From: an uncultured Bacillota bacterium
Lineage (GTDB): Bacteria > Bacillota_I > Bacilli_A > Erysipelotrichales > Erysipelotrichaceae
DNA length: 31,578 nucleotides
Assembly (NCBI GenBank): GCA_900321955.1
Contig: ONXX01000001.1
Span: 1-31,578, forward strand
Direction of reading: 5' to 3'
In this document: in pieces, positions 1 through 8,142 of the stretch
Numbering within the stretch: position 1 is the first letter of the stretch
Layout: each line of letters opens with the position of its first letter
Made by a program: the position numbers and the translations under genes
The notes under the pieces: generated by a model
What the model saw: the letters and a program-made list of their open reading frames with translations, nothing else
Told to the model about the DNA's origin: nothing
Databases searched by the model: none

Positions 1-249
1 CTCGATGAGCCGATTGCCGGTGTTGATCCGGCTGCCAGGGATTACATCCTTCGCACGATCATCTCCAATTACGATGAAAATGCCACGGTTTTGATTTCGA
101 CCCATCTGATCGCAGATGTGGAGAACGTACTGGATGAGGCGATCTTCCTGAAACAGGGAAAGATCGTCTTACATGAAAGAGTTGACGAATTGAAAGAAAG
201 CACCGGAAAGAGTGTGGATGAATACTTCAGGGAGGTCTTCAAATGTTAG
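1..249 (+). CDS. ABC transporter ATP-binding protein (3' end only)
   Basis: Partial gene, open at the left window edge; 82 codons remain. The fragment begins at the Walker B segment LDEP, followed by the D-loop (AGVDP) and the switch-histidine segment STH, then the usual C-terminal tail. It would be the cytoplasmic ATP-hydrolysing subunit driving the permease encoded next. The TAG stop lies 4 bases inside the permease gene, whose ATG is at 243, so the two overlap by 7 bases and are probably translationally coupled. The tail (GKSVDEYFREVF) resembles ATPases of two-component ABC-2-type exporters. The substrate cannot be told from this fragment. Walker A and the signature motif lie outside the window. 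Confidence 0.93.
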   Translation, partial: LDEPIAGVDPAARDYILRTIISNYDENATVLISTHLIADVENVLDEAIFLKQGKIVLHERVDELKESTGKSVDEYFREVFKC

Positions 250-980
250 GAAAACTGATGAAATATGATTTTAAGGCGCTGGCCAAGATGCTGTTCCCGG
301 TCTACGGGGTGATGATCGCCTTGATGTTTGTGGTGTCGCTGATGGCGAGACTGAACCTGGAAAACAACGCGCTGTTTGTGATCCTGGCCTTGCTTCTGGG
401 CTTTCTGATTGCCGCTTCCTTTACGGTCACCATCATCTGTGTGGTCCTTCGTTTCTATAACGGTCTTTTGAAGAATGAAGGTTATCTCTCTTTTTCCTTG
501 CCGGTAAAGACAGAGACCCATATTGCCGCCAAGGTCATCAATGCCGTTATCTGGGCAATCATGGAGATTTTCGCCTTGATGATCTGTGTAATCATATATG
601 CCTTCACGGTGGCCAATCTCAAAGATATTGCCTATGCCATTGAAGCCCTGTTTGGTCTGGATTTCAACTTCTACCTGTCGGTTTTCCAGATCCTGTTCTT
701 ACTGGCAGCAGAACTGATCTGTGCGGTCTGCCTGTGCTTTGCGGCTTTATCGATCGCCCATCTGTTTGACAAACATCAGAAACTGATCGCCGGCATCTTC
801 ATCGTATTGATGGTGATCGTTCGATCGGTCCTCATACCGACCAGATTCTATGTCAATATGAGCACTGTCAACGATGTGATCGTGATCGCGCCGCAATGGT
901 ATCTGATCCCGCTTTGTCTTTCGGTGGCTTATGCCATCTTGACCTGGTACATCCTGGATAAGAAGCTGAACCTGCAATGA
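243..980 (+). CDS. ABC-2-type transporter permease
   Basis: A 245-residue integral membrane protein with about six hydrophobic segments (roughly residues 18-38, 42-70, 98-125, 143-170, 180-197 and 218-236). It is the expected partner of the preceding ATPase, making a two-component ABC system at the cytoplasmic membrane. I see no substrate-specific motif; many such pairs in Firmicutes export peptides or lipids, which is general family knowledge and not visible here. The start overlaps the ATPase stop by 7 bases, and the TGA overlaps the next ATG by 4 bases (ATGA), so three genes appear to be translated as a unit. The ATPase neighbour is the main support for the call. Confidence 0.8.
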   Translation: MLGKLMKYDFKALAKMLFPVYGVMIALMFVVSLMARLNLENNALFVILALLLGFLIAASFTVTIICVVLRFYNGLLKNEGYLSFSLPVKTETHIAAKVINAVIWAIMEIFALMICVIIYAFTVANLKDIAYAIEALFGLDFNFYLSVFQILFLLAAELICAVCLCFAALSIAHLFDKHQKLIAGIFIVLMVIVRSVLIPTRFYVNMSTVNDVIVIAPQWYLIPLCLSVAYAILTWYILDKKLNLQ

Positions 981-1699
981 GAAAGAAACTGCTCTCGATC
1001 ATCGCTGTCCTGCTCCTGCTGATCGCCGGTGTATCCGCCGTGCTTTTAAGACAAGGCTACAGATGCTACAGGCAGGAAGTGGAAAATCTGCCGATCCATC
1101 AGGCAGTGGAAGCCTATACTTCGAAAAACGATTATGTGAGCTTTGACGACATCGATCCCGATTTTGTCAATGCGGTGATCTGTGTCGAAGATAAGCGCTT
1201 CTTCACCAGAAGGGGCTATGATGTGATCGCCTTATTCAGGGCACTCTATCATAACCTTCTGGCCAAGGATCTGATCGAGGGCGGTTCAACGATCGGCGAA
1301 CAGATCGCCAAGAATCTCTATCTTGACGGCTATGTGGAGGGTTTGGAAGAAAAGATTGCCGAGATCTTCCTGATGAATGATCTGGAAAGAGAGTATTCCA
1401 AGAAAGAACTCTTCGCACTGTATGCCAATATGAATTACTACGGGGATGGCTACTGGGGAATTCATGATGCCTGCAAAGGCTATTATGACCAAAGTCCCAA
1501 TGACTTGTCTTTAGCCAAAGCGGCGATCCTTGCCGGTATCCCCAACGCCCCGGCAATCTACCAGCTTTCCGATGGCTATGAGAAAGCCAAGGAAAGACAG
1601 GCCTGGGTCTTGCAGACCATGGTCAACAATGATTACATCTCTTCTTTGGAGGCTGAAGAAGCTAAGAAGGAAGATGTTCGGCCTATTGAAAAGCCATAA
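977..1699 (+). CDS. Monofunctional GT51 peptidoglycan glycosyltransferase
   Basis: A 240-residue protein with an N-terminal membrane anchor (about residues 4-25) and a GT51 (transglycosylase) domain; it polymerises lipid II glycan strands outside the membrane. Visible motifs are ED at residues 71-72 (catalytic Glu), GGSTIGEQ at 102-109 followed by KNLYL, a segment of the form EKIAEI..ND.ERE.SK.EL..LYAN, and the closing AAILAGIPNAP block. There is no transpeptidase domain, so it is of the MtgA/SgtB size class and not a bifunctional PBP. In the first motif the family's usual His (ED..F..H.G) is Arg78. It overlaps the permease by ATGA and ends inside a bidirectional terminator. Its role beside an ABC exporter is unclear. 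Confidence 0.88.
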   Translation: MRKKLLSIIAVLLLLIAGVSAVLLRQGYRCYRQEVENLPIHQAVEAYTSKNDYVSFDDIDPDFVNAVICVEDKRFFTRRGYDVIALFRALYHNLLAKDLIEGGSTIGEQIAKNLYLDGYVEGLEEKIAEIFLMNDLEREYSKKELFALYANMNYYGDGYWGIHDACKGYYDQSPNDLSLAKAAILAGIPNAPAIYQLSDGYEKAKERQAWVLQTMVNNDYISSLEAEEAKKEDVRPIEKP

Positions 1700-1722
1700 C
1701 CTTATCCGTTATGGCTTTTTTT
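1689..1722. terminator. Bidirectional terminator between GT51 gene and deoC
   Basis: A 12-base stem AAAAGCCATAAC (1689-1700) pairs with GTTATGGCTTTT across a 7-base loop and is followed by T residues; the complement strand also ends in T residues. The TAA of the GT51 gene lies in the left arm and the TAA of deoC in the loop, so both convergent genes end within the hairpin. Confidence 0.85.
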
Positions 1723-2397
1723 GAATTCTTCCAGAATCTGCAAGGATGCTGAGGTGCCGATGCGTTCCGCACCTGCCAGGATCATCTTTTTGCAGGTCTC
1801 CCAGTCCCGGATGCCGCCGGCTGCCTTGACTTTGACTTCATCTTTGACGATCGATTTCATTAAAGCAACATCTTCCACTCTGGCGCCATAGGTGCCAAAG
1901 CCGGTGGATGTCTTGATGAAGTCGGGTTTGATTTTTCCGGCGATGTGACAGAGTTCCTCGATCTCGTCCTTTTCCAGGTAGCAGTTTTCGAAGATGACTT
2001 TGATCAAGACATTGCTGTCATGACAGATCTTGACGATCTGTTTCATCTCTTCGGCGATGTAGTCGTAATCGTGTTCCTTGACCTTGCCGATATTGACGAC
2101 GTAGTCGATCTCATCGGCTCCGTCCCGGATCGCGATTTTTGTTTCGGCACACTTGCCTTCGATGGACATCTGTCCCAAAGGGAAGGAAATGGCAGCACCC
2201 ACATGGACATTGGAACCTTGCAATAATTCCTTGCATAGGGCGACCGGATAGGAGTTGATGGCGACCATCCTGAAGTGATTTTCTTTTGCCTCTGTACACA
2301 GGCGGACAAAGTCTTCTCTTACGGCATAGGCCTTTAAATAGGTATGATCGAAGAGCTGACAAAGGCCACGCTCATCCAGAGTATTGATGTCGATCAT
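1702..2397 (-). CDS. deoC: Deoxyribose-phosphate aldolase
   Basis: A 231-residue class I aldolase that splits 2-deoxy-D-ribose 5-phosphate into glyceraldehyde 3-phosphate and acetaldehyde, the last step of deoxynucleoside catabolism. The Schiff-base lysine is Lys162 in the signature FIKTSTGFG. The supporting lysine is Lys191 in KAAGGIRD, and the acidic residue of the proton relay is in EIDYV (Asp98). Length is normal for the family. Its start overlaps the stop of the upstream nucleoside hydrolase gene by 4 bases, so the two are almost certainly one operon; this fits a pathway releasing and degrading nucleoside sugars. It ends in the loop of a shared bidirectional terminator. Confidence 0.96.
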   Translation of the reverse strand: MIDINTLDERGLCQLFDHTYLKAYAVREDFVRLCTEAKENHFRMVAINSYPVALCKELLQGSNVHVGAAISFPLGQMSIEGKCAETKIAIRDGADEIDYVVNIGKVKEHDYDYIAEEMKQIVKICHDSNVLIKVIFENCYLEKDEIEELCHIAGKIKPDFIKTSTGFGTYGARVEDVALMKSIVKDEVKVKAAGGIRDWETCKKMILAGAERIGTSASLQILEEFKKSHNG

Positions 2398-3359
2398 GCA
2401 AAGGCCTCCTTTAAGATCCTGGCGAAACGTTCATGATCGCCGCCGAAAGCGAAATAGACGTTGCGGTTTTCCTGAATGGCTCTCTGGTCCACACAGGTCT
2501 GACCTTCCGTCAAGCCGGAAAGGGAGACTTCCACATTGCAATAGCGCACGTCCTTTAAGACCTCCGGGTCGATCAGATAGGCGATGCAGAGCGGATCATG
2601 GAGGGCACAGCTGTGTTTCACTTCCAAAGGCTGGGCGTAGTCATGGACCCTGATGCGCAGATCGATCAGATCGGCGGCAAAGACAGCCGGTTTATTTCCG
2701 ATCTTGCGCAGTTCATCGGCATCTTCCTGCGTGATATATGCCGTATGAGTGGCGTCCAGCGGGACCATGGTGATCCTGGCACCGCAATGGAGGACTCTTT
2801 GGGCAGCTTCCGGATCATCGTAGATATTGAATTCGGCCGCCAGGGTGGCATTGGTGATGTTGCAGCCGCCGCCCATGATGACGATCTCTTCGATGTTTTT
2901 TACGATGCCCGGGTCGATGACCAGGGCAAGAGCCAGGTTGGTCAATGGTCCGACGGCGACGATGGTGATCTTTTCTTTTGCGCGGTTGAGATAATCGACA
3001 TAGAACTGCGGTGCGCTCATTTCTTCGATGCCTCTTTTGGCTTTGGGCAGATCAAAGAGTTCCTGATGGATGTGGATCTTGTTTCCTTCTTCGTCATAGG
3101 CATCGGCATTGGCAGTCGGGGGAATGCGCGGGTAAACGACATTTTTGACCATGGATCCCGAACAGCCCTTATAGACCGGGAAGTCGGCATTAAGCAGTTC
3201 TCTTATCCGCAAGGTGTTTTCTGTCGTGTATTCTATTTTCTGATTGCCTTTGACGGTGCAGACGGCGACCAGGTCGATCTCTTTTCTTAGGTACGCCAGC
3301 ATGATGGCGCAGGCATCATCCGATCCGGTGTCGACATCGAGTATGATTTTTCTTGGCAT
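2394..3359 (-). CDS. Inosine/uridine-preferring nucleoside hydrolase
   Basis: A 321-residue enzyme of the IU-nucleoside hydrolase family, which hydrolyses the N-glycosidic bond of ribonucleosides to free base and ribose. The N-terminal calcium-binding signature DVDTGSDD is at residues 8-15, and the later HDP segment (in SCALHDPLCIAYL) matches the active-site His region. Start ATG at 3357-3359 has a clear ribosome site (AAGGAG, 8 bases upstream on the minus strand). It lies just downstream of the rubrerythrin terminator and is coupled to deoC by an ATGA overlap. Which nucleosides it prefers (RihA, RihB or RihC type) cannot be decided from the sequence alone. Confidence 0.94.
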   Translation of the reverse strand: MPRKIILDVDTGSDDACAIMLAYLRKEIDLVAVCTVKGNQKIEYTTENTLRIRELLNADFPVYKGCSGSMVKNVVYPRIPPTANADAYDEEGNKIHIHQELFDLPKAKRGIEEMSAPQFYVDYLNRAKEKITIVAVGPLTNLALALVIDPGIVKNIEEIVIMGGGCNITNATLAAEFNIYDDPEAAQRVLHCGARITMVPLDATHTAYITQEDADELRKIGNKPAVFAADLIDLRIRVHDYAQPLEVKHSCALHDPLCIAYLIDPEVLKDVRYCNVEVSLSGLTEGQTCVDQRAIQENRNVYFAFGGDHERFARILKEAFA

Positions 3360-3370
3360 GGTCTCTCCTT

Positions 3371-3400
3371 AAAAATAAGGAGGAACATAGTTCCTCCCTT
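3371..3400 (-). terminator. Terminator after rubrerythrin gene
   Basis: On the minus strand the 8-base stem GGAGGAAC pairs with GTTCCTCC across a 3-base loop and is followed by TTATTTTT. It separates the rubrerythrin gene from the nucleoside hydrolase gene. The AAGGAG ribosome site of the latter begins directly after the T tract. Confidence 0.8.
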
Positions 3401-3439
3401 GTGAATGTTTCGATTGTCAGAAGGTCAAGAACGGGTCGA

Positions 3440-4030
3440 TTACTCGTTGAAAAGTCTCTTGAGCAGGCCTTCGAGAGCCTTGCCGTGTCTTGCCTCATCT
3501 CTTGCCATTTCATGAACGGTGTCATGGATGGCATCGAGGTTGTATTTCTTGCATAAGGTCGCCAGTTCGGTCTTGCCGGCTGTTGCGCCATATTCGCAAT
3601 CGACTCTCCACTTCAGGTTATCTTTAGTGGAAGCAGTCATGTTCTTTTCCAGGTCACTGCCTAAGAGTTCCGCAAACTTAGCGGCATGTTCAGCCTCTTC
3701 AAAAGCAGCCTTTTCCCAATACAGACCGGCTTCCGGATAGCCTTCTCTGTAGGCGACTCTGGACATTGCCAGGTACATGCCGACTTCGCTGCATTCACCG
3801 TTGAAATTGGATACCAGCTGATCGAAGATATATTTCTTGTCGGCTTCCGGAATATCAGGATTGTTTTTGACGGTTGCATCGTATACACCGAATTTGTGTT
3901 CGGCAGCGAGTTTCATCTCACCTTTGACTTCCTCAAAGTTTTCTGCCCCTGTGTGACATACCGGGCACTCTGTCGGCGGGACATCTCCCTCGTAAACGTA
4001 GCCACAGACTTTACAAACGAATTTTGCCAT
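3440..4030 (-). CDS. Reverse rubrerythrin
   Basis: A 196-residue non-haem iron protein that reduces hydrogen peroxide (and sometimes oxygen) in the cytoplasm of anaerobes. The rubredoxin-like iron site is at the N terminus (Cys6, Cys9, Cys22, Cys25), and the diiron four-helix domain follows, with EEAEH at residues 111-115 and DEARH at 178-182 as ligand motifs. This order is the reverse of classical rubrerythrin, hence the name; the form is known from clostridia. The ribosome site AAAGGAG precedes the ATG at good spacing. It is a single-gene unit with its own terminator. It supports an anaerobic lifestyle for the host. Confidence 0.95.
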   Translation of the reverse strand: MAKFVCKVCGYVYEGDVPPTECPVCHTGAENFEEVKGEMKLAAEHKFGVYDATVKNNPDIPEADKKYIFDQLVSNFNGECSEVGMYLAMSRVAYREGYPEAGLYWEKAAFEEAEHAAKFAELLGSDLEKNMTASTKDNLKWRVDCEYGATAGKTELATLCKKYNLDAIHDTVHEMARDEARHGKALEGLLKRLFNE

Positions 4031-4091
4031 TTTGTTTCTCCTTTATTACTGTCTTCATTATCCCTTATTTCCTTCCTTTTTTCCACTGTGG

Positions 4092-4100
4092 TGTTATAAT
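4092..4100 (+). promoter_or_regulatory. Extended -10 promoter of psuK-psuG
   Basis: TGTTATAAT is a perfect TATAAT with the extended TGn element. No good -35 lies at 16-18 bases. The expected start is near 4107, giving a leader of about 24 bases that lacks a visible Shine-Dalgarno. Confidence 0.7.
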
Positions 4101-4113
4101 AAACATGTGCTTA

Positions 4114-4123
4114 TTTAGCTAAA
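4114..4123. promoter_or_regulatory. Perfect palindrome TTTAGCTAAA, candidate operator
   Basis: A 10-base perfect palindrome lies between the predicted psuK transcription start and its ATG. Its position and the HTH domain on the PsuK protein make autoregulation a reasonable guess. The same stretch is also upstream of the divergent rubrerythrin gene. There is no direct evidence of binding. Confidence 0.35.
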
Positions 4124-4130
4124 CAATAAT

Positions 4131-5231
4131 ATGACAAAGAAAGAAAAGGAAATACTGGAGATCATCCGTCAGGATCCGACGATCGAACAAAACAAGATCG
4201 CCCAATTGCTGGGGATCTCCCGCTCTACGGTGGCCGTTCATATCTCATCCTTGCAGAAGCAGGGATATCTTTTGGGCAAGGGCTATATCGTGGCGGAAGA
4301 AGACTACATCGTGGGAATCGGTGCTTCCAATGTGGACGTCTATGGAAAATCAAGGATCCCTTTACGGGAACACTACGATCATCCGGCCGACATCGTCTCT
4401 TCGGTGGGCGGTGTCATGCACAACATCATCACCAACTATGCGATGCTTTCGGGAAAGGCGAGGATGATCACGGCTTTCGGCGATGATGCCTATGGAAAGA
4501 TGATCTTAGAGGATTACAAGAGAAACGGCATCGATATCTCCGCTTCCCTCAAGGCCAAGGGCAGATCTTCCGGTGTCTTTATCCAGATACAGGATGAAAA
4601 CAACGATATGCACATGGCATTATGCGACATGTCGATATTGGAAGAGATCACGCCGTCCTATATCCGTTTACACGAGAGCCTTTTGCGCAATGCGAAGATC
4701 GTGGTGATCGATCCTTCCTTAAAGGAAGAGAGTATTGCCCAGGTCATTGATATCTGCAAGGGCGTGACGCCGATCTATATCGATCCGATCTCCGACAACT
4801 TTGCCAAGAAGATCGCACCTTTTGTCAAAGACTTCGATTTCATCAAGCCAAACCGCTTTGAACTTTCCCAATTGGCGGATATGGAGATCAGAAATAAAGA
4901 GGATATGGAAGAAGCCTGTCAGAAACTATTGGACAGCGGATTAAAAAAGATCGTCCTTTCCTTATCAAAAGATGGTATCTTGTATATGGACAACGATCAT
5001 AAGATCTACCGCAAATTCAAGGAAGAAGAGCACATGGTCAATGCCTCGGGTGCCGGCGATGCCTTAATGGCAGCCATACTGTATGGTGAAGTAAACGGCA
5101 TGGATCTTGACGATACCCTGGATCTTGGCCTGGCGGCCGGCATTGCGGCGGTGCGCAGCGTCAAAACGATCAATGACGATATGTCATTAAAACTCTTGAA
5201 GAGAATCATAAAGGAGAACAGAAGCAAATGA
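4131..5231 (+). CDS. psuK: Pseudouridine kinase with N-terminal HTH domain
   Basis: A 366-residue protein of the PfkB (ribokinase) family that phosphorylates pseudouridine at O5'. Residues 1-57 form a winged-HTH-like segment (KIAQLLGISRSTVAVHI), and the kinase begins near residue 62 (VGIGASNVDVYG). The PfkB signature with the catalytic Asp is NASGAGD, with Asp310. Its stop overlaps the psuG start by 4 bases (ATGA), and the psuG partner is what fixes the substrate as pseudouridine. An HTH on the kinase is known from E. coli PsuK (YeiI), so this fusion is not new. No Shine-Dalgarno is visible before the ATG. An extended -10 box and a short palindrome lie upstream. Confidence 0.9.
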   Translation: MTKKEKEILEIIRQDPTIEQNKIAQLLGISRSTVAVHISSLQKQGYLLGKGYIVAEEDYIVGIGASNVDVYGKSRIPLREHYDHPADIVSSVGGVMHNIITNYAMLSGKARMITAFGDDAYGKMILEDYKRNGIDISASLKAKGRSSGVFIQIQDENNDMHMALCDMSILEEITPSYIRLHESLLRNAKIVVIDPSLKEESIAQVIDICKGVTPIYIDPISDNFAKKIAPFVKDFDFIKPNRFELSQLADMEIRNKEDMEEACQKLLDSGLKKIVLSLSKDGILYMDNDHKIYRKFKEEEHMVNASGAGDALMAAILYGEVNGMDLDDTLDLGLAAGIAAVRSVKTINDDMSLKLLKRIIKENRSK

Positions 5232-6145
5232 ACTACAAAGACTACTTATCGATCACTCCGGAAATCGAGGAAGCGATCAGAGAAAACAAGCCGATCGTCG
5301 CTTTGGAATCGACGATCCTCTCCCATGGCATGCCTTATCCGGAAAACATTGAATTCGCCCATAAGGTCGAAGAGATCGTCAGAGGCGAAGGGGCCATTCC
5401 GGCTACCATGGCGATCATCGACGGCAAACTGAAAGTCGGTTTGAGCAGCGATGAGCTGGAACTGATGTGCAAGGGCAAGAACATTGCCAAGGCTTCCAGA
5501 AGAGATGTGGCTGTCTATCTGGTCAACAAGCAGACGGCGGCGACAACGGTTGCCACGACGATGCTGATCGCCGACCTGGCAGGAATCCGCGTCTTTGCGA
5601 CCGGCGGCATCGGCGGCGTTCACCGCGGTGCCCAGGAAACGATGGACATCTCTGCCGATCTGCAGGAATTCGCTCATACCAATGTCTGTGTGGTTTCTGC
5701 CGGCTGCAAGTCCATCCTGGATATCGGCCTGACCCTGGAATATCTTGAGACCTATGGTGTTCCGGTCCTTGGCTTCAAGACCGATGATTTCCCGGCTTTC
5801 TATTGCGAATCTTCCGGTTTCGGTGTCGACTATAATGTCAAGGACGAGGAAGAAGTGGCAAAGATCATGAAGACCAAGTGGGATCTTGGCTTAAACGGCG
5901 GCATCTTAGTCGGCAATCCGATTCCGCATGAGTATTCCATGGATCACGCCTACATTGACAAGGCGATCGACAAGGCTTTGGAAATGGCCAAAGAAAAAGG
6001 TATCCATGGCAAGGCAACGACCCCGTTCCTGCTGGCAACGATCAAGGATCTGACCGGTGGTTCCTCACTGGCTTCCAACCTGCAGCTGGCTTACAACAAC
6101 GCCAGAGTTGCTTCCAGAATCGCGGTTGCCTATCACGCAGAATAA
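5228..6145 (+). CDS. psuG: Pseudouridine-5'-phosphate glycosidase
   Basis: A 305-residue enzyme that breaks the C-C glycosidic bond of pseudouridine 5'-phosphate, giving uracil and ribose 5-phosphate. The family signature ALESTILSHGMPYPEN is at residues 25-40; the blocks ATTVATTM, FATGGIGGVHRG and SAGCKSILDIG are also family-typical. It is coupled to psuK by an ATGA overlap, and a terminator follows within 11 bases of the stop, so psuK-psuG is a two-gene operon. The reverse reaction is favoured in vitro for this family, but catabolism is the accepted in vivo role. Confidence 0.97.
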   Translation: MNYKDYLSITPEIEEAIRENKPIVALESTILSHGMPYPENIEFAHKVEEIVRGEGAIPATMAIIDGKLKVGLSSDELELMCKGKNIAKASRRDVAVYLVNKQTAATTVATTMLIADLAGIRVFATGGIGGVHRGAQETMDISADLQEFAHTNVCVVSAGCKSILDIGLTLEYLETYGVPVLGFKTDDFPAFYCESSGFGVDYNVKDEEEVAKIMKTKWDLGLNGGILVGNPIPHEYSMDHAYIDKAIDKALEMAKEKGIHGKATTPFLLATIKDLTGGSSLASNLQLAYNNARVASRIAVAYHAE

Positions 6146-6155
6146 GTCATATTAC

Positions 6156-6192
6156 GGCATGGTTTTTATAAGGAAATCATGCCTTTTCTTTT
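6156..6192 (+). terminator. Terminator of psuK-psuG
   Basis: GGCATGGTTT (6156-6165) pairs with AAATCATGCC (6174-6183) with one G-T pair and an 8-base loop, followed by TTTTCTTTT. Confidence 0.85.
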
Positions 6193-6218
6193 CTGCTTTT
6201 CGCTAAGGGGAATCAGTA

Positions 6219-6224
6219 TATAAT
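6219..6224 (+). promoter_or_regulatory. -10 box of HAD gene, possibly leaderless
   Basis: A perfect TATAAT ends 9 bases before the ATG at 6234, and no Shine-Dalgarno lies in the expected window (the only AGGGG is 24 bases upstream, before the -10 box). The predicted start falls about 0-3 bases before the ATG. No good -35 is visible. Confidence 0.6.
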
Positions 6225-6233
6225 ATAGATATT

Positions 6234-6908
6234 ATGATTAAATTACTCGTTTTTGACATGGATGGTCTTCTTCTGGATTCAGAGAGACATATGTACTCCC
6301 GGCTGGGTGCGGAAGTATCCAGAAAGCTGGGGATGGAGATCGATCTGCCGTTTTTAAGAAGCATGATGGGAAACGACTGGAAGATCTATAAACAGAAAGT
6401 GGCGGAACACATGGGGAAAGATTTTCCGATCGATGAATATATGAGATTGCTCAACGAAGGAATCGATTATACGATCGAAAACGTACCGATCCCGATGCGT
6501 CCGGGTGCCATGGAAGTTTTGAATTACGGCAAAGAAAACGGCTATCTGATGGCCATTGCCACTTCAACACATAAAAGGCAGGCATACCAGTGTCTGCATA
6601 ACGCAGAAATATTTGATTATTTTGACTACATCATCACCGGTGATGAGGTCAGCAAGGGCAAGCCGGATCCGGAGATCTTCTTAAAGGCCATTGCCCATTT
6701 TGGCGTTGATAAGAATGAGGCCATCATCCTGGAAGACGGCCATAACGGTTCGCAGGCGGCCTTCAGGGGCGGCTGCCGTCTGATCATCGTGGAAGATCTG
6801 GCGGTCATCACCGACGAGGACCGTGAGAAGGCGGAACTGCACACCTATGATCTTCATGATGTGATCGATTTCCTCAGGAGGGATCATGAGGCAGCCTCTG
6901 GCCTATAG
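6234..6908 (+). CDS. HAD-family phosphatase (beta-phosphoglucomutase-like)
   Basis: A 224-residue HAD superfamily hydrolase with a helical cap. The catalytic motif DMDGLLLDSE has Asp8 as nucleophile and Asp10 as acid/base. Motif II is in AIATSTHKR, the motif III lysine is in GKPDPEIF, and the motif IV acidic residues are in ILEDGHNG. Such enzymes dephosphorylate small sugar or nucleotide phosphates or act as beta-phosphoglucomutase; exact substrate unknown. A pseudouridine-5'-phosphatase role is tempting because psuK-psuG lies just upstream, but a terminator and a new promoter separate them. The gene ends 23 bases inside rarA, so it leads the rarA-acpS unit. The start is fixed by the MIKLLVFDMDG N terminus. 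Confidence 0.88.
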   Translation: MIKLLVFDMDGLLLDSERHMYSRLGAEVSRKLGMEIDLPFLRSMMGNDWKIYKQKVAEHMGKDFPIDEYMRLLNEGIDYTIENVPIPMRPGAMEVLNYGKENGYLMAIATSTHKRQAYQCLHNAEIFDYFDYIITGDEVSKGKPDPEIFLKAIAHFGVDKNEAIILEDGHNGSQAAFRGGCRLIIVEDLAVITDEDREKAELHTYDLHDVIDFLRRDHEAASGL

Positions 6909-8142
6909 ACTGCGGCCTGATAAACTGGACGATATTCTGGGACAGGAGGATCTTTTCGGCAAGGACGGCGTCTTGCGCAAATGTGTCGAAAACGATACGA
7001 TCTTTTCCTCCATCTTTTTCGGTCCGCCGGGCTGCGGCAAGACCACGAGCGCGAGAGTGATCGCCAGCGAATTGAAGAAACCCTGCCGCCGTTTCAATGC
7101 GGTGACCGGCAATAAAAAGGATCTGGATGCGATCTTTTTAGAAGCGAAGATGTCCGGCCAGCTGATCCTGATCTGTGACGAGGTCCATCGTCTCAACAAG
7201 GATAAGCAGGACCTGCTTCTGCCGCACGTGGAAGACGGTTCGATCATTCTGATCGGTGCCACGACAGCCAATCCTTATCATTCGATCAATCCGGCGATCC
7301 GTTCCCGCTGCCATCTTTTTGAATTCAAGCCATTGAAGCCGGAAGATGTTCAAAAGGGGATTGATCATGCCTTGAAGGATCCCGAAGGTCTGAATGATGA
7401 ATATACAATGGATCAGGATGCCAAGGATCTGATCTGCGATGTGGTCAACGGCGACATCCGTTTTGCCTTGAACATCCTGGAGATCTCGGCCATCCTGTCC
7501 AAAGATAAGCACATCACAAAGGAAATCGTTGAGAAAAACTGCAAGAACGTCAATAACCGCTCCTTCGGCAGTGAGGATGGCTACTATGATCTTTTGTCGG
7601 CCTTGCAGAAATCAATACGGGGTTCCGATGCCAATGCAGCCTTGTACTATCTGTCTTTGCTTGGCCAGTCGGGCGATGTGGCTTCGATCTGCCGCAGGCT
7701 CATGGTGATCGCCTATGAGGACATCGGACTGGCCAATCCGGCATTGGCAGCCAGGACCTATGCGGCTTGCCAGTCGGCAGAAGCGGTCGGCTTTCCGGAA
7801 GCGATCATCCCTTTAGGCATTCACATCATCGACCTGTGTCTTTCACCAAAGTCACGGACCGGCATGGATGCCATACATAAGGCGGAAGACATTGTCGTTA
7901 CCAAGGCTTACGATATGCCAAAATACCTCAAGCTGACGCCGGTCGGTTTGAATAAAGACGAACAGTATTCCTATGAACGCTATGACTGTTTCCATAAGAT
8001 ACAGTATCTGCCGGACGAGATCAAAGATCTGGATCTCTTCCCGCGTTTCAATGCCAACCGCTACGAGCAGCAGCTTTCGGCGGTCTATGAGGAGCTCAAG
8101 AAAAACAAGAGGACAAAGGATCTGAAAGGACTATACAAATGA
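6886..8142 (+). CDS. rarA: Replication-associated recombination protein RarA (MgsA)
   Basis: A 418-residue AAA+ ATPase of the RarA/MgsA/WRNIP1 family, which acts at stalled replication forks and interacts with SSB. Walker A is GPPGCGKT (46-53), Walker B ends in Asp98-Glu99 (LILICDEVHR), and sensor 1 is in LIGATTANP. The C-terminal oligomerisation region (RRLMVIAYEDIGLANP, then the LSPKS region) is complete, and the length is normal. A strong AGGAGG at 6874-6879 sets the start inside the end of the HAD gene. Its stop overlaps acpS by ATGA. Confidence 0.96.
   Translation: MRQPLAYRLRPDKLDDILGQEDLFGKDGVLRKCVENDTIFSSIFFGPPGCGKTTSARVIASELKKPCRRFNAVTGNKKDLDAIFLEAKMSGQLILICDEVHRLNKDKQDLLLPHVEDGSIILIGATTANPYHSINPAIRSRCHLFEFKPLKPEDVQKGIDHALKDPEGLNDEYTMDQDAKDLICDVVNGDIRFALNILEISAILSKDKHITKEIVEKNCKNVNNRSFGSEDGYYDLLSALQKSIRGSDANAALYYLSLLGQSGDVASICRRLMVIAYEDIGLANPALAARTYAACQSAEAVGFPEAIIPLGIHIIDLCLSPKSRTGMDAIHKAEDIVVTKAYDMPKYLKLTPVGLNKDEQYSYERYDCFHKIQYLPDEIKDLDLFPRFNANRYEQQLSAVYEELKKNKRTKDLKGLYK

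Noticed and set aside
1945..3290. Long plus-strand open frames opposite deoC and the nucleoside hydrolase
   Set aside because: They are antisense shadows of well-conserved genes, with low-complexity Asp/Phe-rich sequence and no ribosome sites or family motifs.
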